10,301 nt of DNA. Source: an uncultured Oscillospiraceae bacterium (GTDB lineage Bacteria > Bacillota > Clostridia > Oscillospirales > Acutalibacteraceae). The stretch's first letter is position 1. The number at the start of each line of letters is the position of its first letter. The DNA lies in the NCBI GenBank assembly GCA_902492895.1, contig CABUNG010000056.1, positions 1 through 10,301 on the forward strand, given 5' to 3'. The notes under the pieces were generated by a model, which ran no database searches, was not told the DNA's origin, and saw nothing but the letters and a program-made list of their open reading frames with translations. This document shows positions 1 through 5,163 of this stretch, piece after piece. Made by a program: the position numbers and the translations under genes.

Positions 1-339
1 CCGGATTTCGCCGCTTTCGAGCTGTCCGGCGAGGGCGTCGCCGTCCGCAACCAGAACGGTGACGGTCAGGCCGCCGCAGGCGCGGGTATAGAGGGCGGAC
101 AGATCCTCTTCGATGACATAGGTCCAGCCGTCGGAGGGGTCGAACATAGACGTGCCCTGGACGCGGAACCGTTCCGCCGTGTCCTGCGCGCATTCGAGCG
201 CGTCGCTTAACCGGCTGCTGTCCCGTTCTTTGTCGTGTGCCGCCACGAACAGCCGCAGCGTCACGGCGGTGGACAAGGAAAAGAACAGAATGACGAGGAT
301 GAGTTCCAGCAGGAACGCCATCGAACCGCTCTTTTTCAT
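1..339 (-). CDS. Atypical minor pseudopilin-like membrane protein (partial, C-terminus beyond left edge)
   Basis: 113 codons are visible from ATG (339-337) and the frame is still open at the left edge. The start is supported by AAAGGAGG six bases upstream. The protein opens with MKKSGSMAFLLELILVILFF, a short basic N-terminus followed by a hydrophobic helix (about residues 8-30) with one Glu at residue 12. This recalls type IV pilin/pseudopilin N-termini (G-FTLIE...) but lacks the canonical Gly/Phe processing site. The rest (residues 31-113) is soluble, mixed alpha/beta in appearance, with two Cys (C50 and C85). The gene follows the DUF4860 gene by 33 bases and is the last visible gene of the pilus-like operon. 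I infer a minor pilin or accessory membrane subunit. No named family is claimed, and a simple membrane-anchored protein of unknown function is the alternative. Confidence 0.75.
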   Translation of the reverse strand, partial: MKKSGSMAFLLELILVILFFSLSTAVTLRLFVAAHDKERDSSRLSDALECAQDTAERFRVQGTSMFDPSDGWTYVIEEDLSALYTRACGGLTVTVLVADGDALAGQLESGEIR

Positions 340-354
340 CGGATCCCTCCTTTC

Positions 355-374
355 AGCCGGCGTTGCGGCCGGCT
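355..374 (-). promoter_or_regulatory. Intercistronic hairpin before the pseudopilin-like gene
   Basis: A perfect 7-bp inverted repeat (AGCCGGC / GCCGGCT, 6-base loop) overlaps the TAG stop of the DUF4860 gene and ends just before the AAAGGAGG ribosome binding site of the next gene. No T-run follows, so it is not an intrinsic terminator. It could influence mRNA stability or ribosome access between the two genes. Its structure is visible in the sequence, but its function is inferred. Confidence 0.4.
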
Positions 375-831
375 ATTCACGCACCAGGGCGATATGCATC
401 GTGTGGGACTGGCCGTCCCGGCCAGCCGAGGTGACGATGAGCAGGCCGTCTTCCTCCGCAAAGGAAAAGGCGGTCAGGGGCGTCACCGTTTCCCCTTTTT
501 CGGGATAGAAGGGCGCTCCCGCCTCGGTCAGATATTCTTTGAGGGCGCCGCCCGTGTAATAGATGCAGGTCTCAAAATCCTCTTCGTCGGCCCTTTGGGT
601 GAGCACGAGAACGGACAGGCCGCCGCGGGTTTCGAGCGCGGCCCGGTCGGATGAGCGGATTTTGTTCGCGACATAGGAAAGCGAGGCGCGCACGTCGCCG
701 CGGGCCTCGGTGTTCTCGACCGTGCGCCTGTATACCCGTGCGCCGATGAGGATGAGCAGCACGGACAGCAGGGCGAAAAGGCCGTACAGGAGAAAAACGA
801 ACAGAGTGTCGACCGTGTGCTTCCGGTTCAA
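373..831 (-). CDS. DUF4860-type membrane-anchored protein of the pilus-like operon
   Basis: 152 residues. The start codon is TTG (831-829), not ATG. It is preceded by AAGGAGG at a spacing of nine bases and overlaps the stop of the upstream gene as TTGA, which implies translational coupling. An N-terminal sequence MNRKHTVDTLFVFLLYGLFA leads into a single membrane helix (about residues 9-30), then the phrase LIGARVYRRTVENTEARGDVRASLSYVANKIRS in pieces typical of the clostridial DUF4860 family as I recall it. The soluble part (residues 31-152) is predicted to lie outside the membrane. Its position after a GspF-type gene and next to pilin-like genes suggests a minor pilin-like or accessory subunit of a type IV pilus/type II secretion-like machine. 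The biochemical role is unknown. It ends in TAG, the only amber stop used by an intact gene here. Confidence 0.8.
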   Translation of the reverse strand: MNRKHTVDTLFVFLLYGLFALLSVLLILIGARVYRRTVENTEARGDVRASLSYVANKIRSSDRAALETRGGLSVLVLTQRADEEDFETCIYYTGGALKEYLTEAGAPFYPEKGETVTPLTAFSFAEEDGLLIVTSAGRDGQSHTMHIALVRE

Positions 832-1199
832 GACTCCCCGCCTCCTTCCGCCAGGACAACGGCGCGGTGGGATCCCTCGCCGCGGCGGACCACCTGCACG
901 GTGGGCCAGATGTTGGAGCCGAACGGTTCATACTCCACGACATACCGCTCGTGATCGATCAAAAGGCCGTAATGCTCTTCGAGATAGGAGAGCGAATCCG
1001 GGTAAGCGCCTTCGATGGCGTAGCAGCTCACGAGGGATTTGCGGATCGACCGCTCCAGCGCGTGCTGCTGTTCGCCTTCCGCGGTTTTGGAAATCCGGGA
1101 AAAGCCGTAAAGAAACACCAGCAGCACCACGGCGGCGAGCAGCAGGGAACACAGCACCCTCCAGAACGAGCGGGGGCGCCGGACCGGATAGAGGTGCAT
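828..1199 (-). CDS. Small pilin-like membrane protein of unknown function
   Basis: 123 residues starting at ATG (1199-1197). The ribosome binding site is weak (GGTGA close to the ATG, AAAGG about 11 bases away), which suggests coupling to the gspF-like gene that ends 33 bases upstream. A basic N-terminus (residues 1-13) is followed by one membrane helix (about 14-33) and a soluble domain. That domain contains SCYAIEGAYPDSLSYLEEHYG (residues 58-78), the Tyr/Pro-rich kind of segment seen after the first helix in pilin-like proteins such as GspG. A classical prepilin cleavage site is not obvious. The gene overlaps the DUF4860 gene by four bases (828-831). Most likely it is a pilin-like subunit or assembly partner, inferred from context and overall shape. 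I recognise no named family with certainty. Confidence 0.75.
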   Translation of the reverse strand: MHLYPVRRPRSFWRVLCSLLLAAVVLLVFLYGFSRISKTAEGEQQHALERSIRKSLVSCYAIEGAYPDSLSYLEEHYGLLIDHERYVVEYEPFGSNIWPTVQVVRRGEGSHRAVVLAEGGGES

Positions 1200-1232
1200 G
1201 GGATCACCAGCCTTTCGCGGAAATTCGCCTGT

Positions 1233-2297
1233 TCAGCCGATGGCGGACAGGATGCCGATCAGAGGAAGCATCACCGACAGCAGGATGCTGCCGATGATCA
1301 CCGACAGGATCATCACCAGCGTCGGTTCGATGACCGAGACCAAACCCGACAGGGACTCGTCCACATCGGTTTCGTACTGTGCGGCCATCTTTTTCATCAC
1401 GTCGTCGAGACGGCCGGCCTTTTCCCCCGTTTGAACGAGGCGGGCATACAGCCCGGTGAAGAGATCGAGCTCCAGCAGAGCGGCGGAAAACGCCGTGCCG
1501 TGGGATACGCTGTTCCGGCAGCGGCGGATTTTGTCTTTGACGACGGGATCGTGCACCACCTCTTCGGCCAGTTCCAGCGATTCCCCGAGGTTATACCCGC
1601 TCGAAAGCAGCATGGACATCACCGAGGCGAAGCGGCCGGAGGCGATCTGCCGGTAAAGGCGGCGGAGGATGGGGAGATGTGCGCTTACGGACATGAGGAG
1701 GCTGCGCCCCTTCGCAAACAGAGAGAGCACGAGCAGCCCGATGAGCAAAAGGAGCAGCACGCCGATCACCACCAGGGCGCAGCGGCCGATGCCGACGCCG
1801 AGATTCATAAGACCGGTGTCGGCGGCCGCTTCGGCCCCGAGATCGGTGAGGACCGATGAGAAAACCGGCATGACCGCCACCACCAAAACGGCGATGACAG
1901 CCGCCATCAGCAGAATGAGGACAATGGGATAGAGCACCGCACGGCGGACGGCTGCGCGAAGCCGGTCCTCCCGCTCGTAATAGAGACTCAGAGAATCGAG
2001 GACATCCTCGAGTTTGCCGGCCGTTTCCCCGATGCGGATCATCTGGACCATATACGAGGGGAAGACCCCCGCACGGCGGACCGCCTCATACAGGGAGCCG
2101 GTTTCCTGCGCGACGCCGGCGATCTGCTGCAGCCGGTCCCGGCCAGCGCCGGAGCCTTCCGCCGTCAGGGTGGAAAGCCCCTCCCCGAGCGGGATGCCGG
2201 CCTTGAGCAGCAGACCGGCCTGGGTGCAGAAAAGCGCGGTTTCTCTTGCCGGAATCCGTCCGGCGGCCGTCCACGAGGCGGATTTGTTTTTGTTCAT
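1233..2297 (-). CDS. Type II secretion/type IV pilus inner-membrane platform protein, GspF/PilC family
   Basis: 354 residues from ATG 2297. GspF/PilC proteins are polytopic inner-membrane platforms that link the cytoplasmic assembly ATPase to pilin polymerisation. The two homologous halves are visible: residues about 20-140 with RIGETAGKLEDVL (88-100), and about 215-345 with QTGEKAGRLDDVM (289-301). Hydrophobic segments lie near 121-146, 170-194 and 322-346. The length is slightly below the usual 350-400 and nothing essential seems missing. Start choice is not trivial: AAAGGA directly abuts an ATG at 2309, so that start is unlikely. TTG at 2303 has ideal spacing (6) and ATG at 2297 has spacing 12. 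The gene sits 79 bases after the lipoprotein gene and 33 before the pilin-like gene. No GspE-type ATPase precedes it, which is unusual, so the ATPase is either beyond the left edge or elsewhere. Confidence 0.93.
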   Translation of the reverse strand: MNKNKSASWTAAGRIPARETALFCTQAGLLLKAGIPLGEGLSTLTAEGSGAGRDRLQQIAGVAQETGSLYEAVRRAGVFPSYMVQMIRIGETAGKLEDVLDSLSLYYEREDRLRAAVRRAVLYPIVLILLMAAVIAVLVVAVMPVFSSVLTDLGAEAAADTGLMNLGVGIGRCALVVIGVLLLLLIGLLVLSLFAKGRSLLMSVSAHLPILRRLYRQIASGRFASVMSMLLSSGYNLGESLELAEEVVHDPVVKDKIRRCRNSVSHGTAFSAALLELDLFTGLYARLVQTGEKAGRLDDVMKKMAAQYETDVDESLSGLVSVIEPTLVMILSVIIGSILLSVMLPLIGILSAIG

Positions 2298-2376
2298 GGT
2301 CAAAACCATTCCTTTCTGACAGCCGCCGCGGCAGCTTCCCGGATAAGGGGGAGGGCGTTTTCACCGTCCGGGCCCT

Positions 2377-3531
2377 TCAATAGAGCCTCAGCTCGGTATA
2401 GTTGCTGCCGTTGCCGATGTAGTCGTCGATCCCCTGTCCCATGGAAGCACCGAAGGTGGCGTCCATGAGCTTCCAGGTTCCGCCTTCGAAGTAAATCTGA
2501 ATGGACAACCAGCCTTTTTCCTTGGTGTAAACCAGGTTCCAGGCGTGGCTCAGATTGCCCGGCGACACCGTCCCGATGACCAGCTTGGTGGGGATATTCT
2601 GAGCGCGCAGCATAGCGGTCACCAGAGCGGCGTAATCGAAACAGATGCCTTTGTTGGTGCGCAGGGTTTCGTCCACGTCGGGCAGGTAGCCGGAGGTGAC
2701 CGAATTGGCTTTGGCCGTGTCGTACTTCACGTGTTCGGTGACATACCGGTAAACCGCCTCGATTTTCGCGAGGTCGCCCGACGCGCCCGCGCACAGATCG
2801 AACGATTTTCGGACCGCCGCGGACGCCGCCGTATAGGAGACGTATTGGTTGGGATACAGAAAAGGCGCGTATACGCTGGAAAGCGCGACACGGAGCGTGA
2901 CGGAATAGAGTTCGCTGTAGCTGCTTCCGGAGATGTTGCGCATGACGCGCACCTTATACGTTCCGTCTCCGGCCTGCAGCGGAAACACCTCATACCGGCC
3001 GGCGGTGTTGAGATCGTAATTGTAGGTACGCCCGGGCGTGACCATCTGCACCTTGACCTTGGACGCGCTGCCGCTGTATTTCACCATCACGTACCCGTCC
3101 GCGATATGGCTGGCGTCGATCGTGGCGCCGTTTTCCGCATAGACGACGGTACCGGAGGCTTCCGGAGTGCGGATATCGATGGGGCCGGTATGGACAGGGG
3201 CGGAGGTCGTCGGGGTTGTGGTGACGGGTTTGCTGCCGGCGGAGGGGGGCGAGTCAGAGGAGACGGTGCCGGACGATGCGCTGCCGGAAGAGGGGTCCGG
3301 CGCGGACGGCGGTGCACTAGGGTCGGAGGCGGGATCGGAATGGCTGTCCGGGGGGGAGTCCGTCCCGGAGCCGGACGAATCGCTGCCTGACCCGACAGTA
3401 GAAAACAAGGAAGACGCCTGGTCCTCCTTGCTCGACATATGGGATGAACCGGGGTCCTGGTCGGCGCAGGCGCACAAAAGGCATGCGGCAGCGAGCAGAA
3501 GGCCGGCTAGGCGAAATGAGGGGGTCCGCAT
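2377..3531 (-). CDS. Secreted lipoprotein with transglutaminase-like (papain-fold) domain
   Basis: 384 residues. ATG 3531 is preceded by AAAGGGG at a spacing of about eight bases. A lipoprotein signal (hydrophobic residues 8-19, lipobox LCAC with Cys22) predicts lipid anchoring on the outer face of the membrane. Residues about 25-115 are a Ser/Pro/Asp/Gly-rich low-complexity linker reaching through the wall. Residues 118-215 look like a beta-rich domain. Residues about 255-360 form a transglutaminase-like core with a complete Cys-His-Asp triad: Cys297 in NKGICFDYA, His329 in LSHAWN and Asp357 in KLMDATF. Such domains act as cysteine proteases, peptidoglycan-linked hydrolases or cross-linkers, and the substrate here cannot be told from sequence. 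It lies between the regulator (34 bases upstream) and the gspF-like gene, so it may process or cross-link surface components made by this operon (inference). Confidence 0.9.
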   Translation of the reverse strand: MRTPSFRLAGLLLAAACLLCACADQDPGSSHMSSKEDQASSLFSTVGSGSDSSGSGTDSPPDSHSDPASDPSAPPSAPDPSSGSASSGTVSSDSPPSAGSKPVTTTPTTSAPVHTGPIDIRTPEASGTVVYAENGATIDASHIADGYVMVKYSGSASKVKVQMVTPGRTYNYDLNTAGRYEVFPLQAGDGTYKVRVMRNISGSSYSELYSVTLRVALSSVYAPFLYPNQYVSYTAASAAVRKSFDLCAGASGDLAKIEAVYRYVTEHVKYDTAKANSVTSGYLPDVDETLRTNKGICFDYAALVTAMLRAQNIPTKLVIGTVSPGNLSHAWNLVYTKEKGWLSIQIYFEGGTWKLMDATFGASMGQGIDDYIGNGSNYTELRLY

Positions 3532-3565
3532 CCTTTTCTCCCCTTTCGGAAGACGGGACGAGCCG

Positions 3566-4789
3566 TTATGCGTTGGTTTCGCCGCCGAGAGGATCGACAG
3601 CCTCTAAGCGGTATTGGACCTGCACGGTTTCCATCGGATATTCCCGTTTGTAGATTTGCAGAACACGTTCGACGACCTTGCAGCCGTTTTCGTAGGTGGT
3701 CTGACCGAGCATGGTGACGAGCTGGGTGGAGCTGTACAGCGACACGGCATCGCCGCGCCGCAGGTTGTCCACCACCGAAGCCTGCAGCGACGGCATGACC
3801 CGCTTGATCGTATCCACATCCGGGATGTCGCCCTTGGAGTCGGTGATGGTGATCAGGGCGATATGGATCGAGGCCCCGGTGCGCATCATGCTGCGGGCGT
3901 TGACCCTATATATATTCTTAAACACGTTATAATCGCAGTAAAAGGCACCCGGCAGACGGCTCACTTCCATCAGATCTTCCTTGATGACGCCGAGATCCAT
4001 CTCCACGTTGTGCATGCTTTTGGCGATTTTGCGATACAATTTGACGGTTTCCTCGTTGAGGGTTACACCGAATTCATGATAAAACTGGCGGGAAATCTGC
4101 TGGTAATGATCGATCGCCTGCCGGCTGCGGCCGTTTTTGGCATACGCCAGCATTAGCAGCCGGTGAACCTCTTCCTCAAACGGGTTGTATACGATCGACG
4201 TTTCGCAGACGTGAATGGCCTCGTCATACCGTTTCGACACCAGCAGGCCCTTGGCCAGATAGCGCACACAGTGGTTGTACTGACTGGTGTAATAGGCGCT
4301 TTTGGAGACCACCCAGGCCAAGTCGGACAGGCCAGGGAGAAAATCCCCTTTATATTGGCCGAACGCCTGATACGCCAGGTCCAGCCGTTTTTCCAAATCG
4401 TCGGTTTTTTTGGCCTCGTTCCAGCAGCGGTCGAATTCTTCAATGTCGATCCGGCAGGGAAGCTCCGGATTCCAGAGATAACAGTTGTGCTCGTAACAGA
4501 TGAACTCCACGTCCTCGCCGGACAACGTCCGCAGGGCCGTGCGCGCCCGGTAAATCAGATTTTTCAGGATGTGGAAGGGGTCGTCGTATTCTTCGTCCGG
4601 CCACAGATCCTCCATCATCCGATCCGGAGGGATTTCCTTGCCGCGATTTGCCAGCAGATATTCGATGAGTGCCCAGACTTTTTTGCTGCGGCCGATGCTG
4701 CCGGTGAGGGCGCGGTCGCCGTAATAAACCGCAAAATCGCCAAACATGCGGACTTGCATCGTCGTTGTCAGCGTTTCGATGGAAATCAC
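3566..4789 (-). CDS. SARP/BTAD-type transcriptional regulator with C-terminal GGDEF-like domain
   Basis: 407 residues from GTG 4789. An in-frame ATG at 4759 (residue 11, MQVRMFGDFAVYYGD) is an alternative start. The promoter at 4819-4847 puts the transcript start near 4812, so both fit. Domains: an OmpR-type winged helix, residues about 11-108 (FGDF..., SKKVWALIEYLL, LWPDEE, FHILKNLIYRAR); a bacterial transcriptional activator (BTAD) helical-repeat domain, about 113-260 (EEFDRCWNEA, YKGDFLPGLSDLAWV, NPFEEEVHRLLMLAYAKNG); and a third domain, 285-396, whose pattern (R...R.GASIHIALITITD, LRRGDAVSLYSSTQLVTMLG) resembles a degenerate GGDEF domain without a GGDEF signature. It probably binds DNA and senses an unknown ligand through the C-terminus. 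Its location at the head of the pilus-like operon suggests it controls that unit and perhaps itself. It ends 34 bases before the lipoprotein gene. Confidence 0.88.
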   Translation of the reverse strand: MISIETLTTTMQVRMFGDFAVYYGDRALTGSIGRSKKVWALIEYLLANRGKEIPPDRMMEDLWPDEEYDDPFHILKNLIYRARTALRTLSGEDVEFICYEHNCYLWNPELPCRIDIEEFDRCWNEAKKTDDLEKRLDLAYQAFGQYKGDFLPGLSDLAWVVSKSAYYTSQYNHCVRYLAKGLLVSKRYDEAIHVCETSIVYNPFEEEVHRLLMLAYAKNGRSRQAIDHYQQISRQFYHEFGVTLNEETVKLYRKIAKSMHNVEMDLGVIKEDLMEVSRLPGAFYCDYNVFKNIYRVNARSMMRTGASIHIALITITDSKGDIPDVDTIKRVMPSLQASVVDNLRRGDAVSLYSSTQLVTMLGQTTYENGCKVVERVLQIYKREYPMETVQVQYRLEAVDPLGGETNA

Positions 4790-4818
4790 CTTCTTTCTAT
4801 GGGGATGTAGTCTTATAA

Positions 4819-4847
4819 AGTATACCGCATAACCCGGTTTTGCGCAA
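4819..4847 (-). promoter_or_regulatory. Sigma-A-type promoter of the regulator/pilus-like operon
   Basis: Read on the minus strand: TTGCGC (4847-4842), a 17-base spacer, then TATACT (4824-4819). The -10 matches the consensus at five of six positions, and the -35 at three (the TTG). Transcription would start near 4812, giving a leader of only about 22 bases before GTG 4789. No other promoter of this quality was noticed between here and the left edge, so it may drive the whole minus-strand unit. Confidence 0.6.
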
Positions 4848-4853
4848 CGGGTT
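4831..4853. promoter_or_regulatory. Inverted repeat over the -35 box, candidate operator
   Basis: AACCCG (4831-4836) and CGGGTT (4848-4853) form a perfect 6-bp inverted repeat with an 11-base spacer that contains the -35 hexamer of the regulator promoter. The half-sites are 17 bases apart centre to centre, roughly one and a half helix turns. Such placement would fit a repressor or an autoregulatory site. This is inference from position and symmetry only. Confidence 0.35.
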
Positions 4854-5075
4854 CGGGCGAAATAGGCTTTTCAGCGGCGCGGCGTTTGTACATTTTTGAT
4901 ATCCGCCGGCATTTGATATTTTCAGATTCGGGGATATTTTATAAGCGCCGATCACCGCAAGCGAAAAAAAGAAACATGCGGCATCGATTTTTTAAATTTG
5001 TGACCGGGGCGAGACCGGTTGGGCCTATCATTATCCTGCAGAACAACAGGCGGTTTTCGGATTGCGCTTTCTTCA

Positions 5076-5113
5076 GGCACCCGGCGGGAGCTTCCCCTCT
5101 TCCGGCGGGTGCC
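5076..5113. repeat. Imperfect GC-rich hairpin downstream of pcrA
   Basis: The arms GGCACCCGGCGG (5076-5087) and CCGGCGGGTGCC (5102-5113) pair at 11 of 12 positions around a 14-base loop. Neither strand has a T-run after it, so it does not look like a standard terminator. It follows the real pcrA terminator by 11 bases in the minus direction. It might be a second processing or stability hairpin, or part of a small RNA. Confidence 0.45.
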
Positions 5114-5124
5114 CTCATATATAC

Positions 5125-5163
5125 AAACACGGCGCGGAACGTATCCGGTTCCGCGCCGTGTTT
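5125..5163 (-). terminator. Rho-independent terminator of pcrA
   Basis: A perfect 16-bp stem (5125-5140 with 5148-5163) encloses a 7-base loop and begins at the last base of the pcrA stop codon. On the minus strand the stem ends in TTT and is followed by GTATATAT. On the plus strand it ends in TTTT and then TAGGTTT, so it could also weakly stop transcripts coming the other way. Confidence 0.85.

Larger units (their letters stand above)
4790..5124. other. Intergenic region without a credible gene
   Basis: About 335 bases separate the regulator's start from the pcrA terminator. On the minus strand the left end holds the regulator promoter and an inverted repeat. A candidate plus-strand promoter (TTGATA 4913-4918, 16-base spacer, TATTTT 4935-4940) points toward a tRNA-like stretch (about 4975-5035) and an imperfect GC hairpin (5076-5113). 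The stretch 4880-4990 is markedly AT-richer than the neighbouring genes. Open frames crossing it have no ribosome binding site and no recognisable protein, so I do not call a gene. An untranslated RNA is possible but unproven. Confidence 0.6.

Noticed and set aside
867..1859. A 330-codon plus-strand open frame
   Set aside because: Overlaps two coding genes on the minus strand and has a low-complexity His/Gln/Gly composition. It is a shadow frame.
2300..2794. A 164-codon minus-strand frame whose end looks protein-like (IREAAAAAVRKEWF)
   Set aside because: Most of it is another frame of the lipoprotein gene. Only about 24 codons lie in the gap before gspF and they match no family I recognise, so a remnant of an ATPase gene was considered but cannot be supported.
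4975..5035. Functional tRNA gene
   Set aside because: T-loop lacks the conserved TTC, the anticodon stem does not pair and no D-arm or 5' acceptor strand is present.
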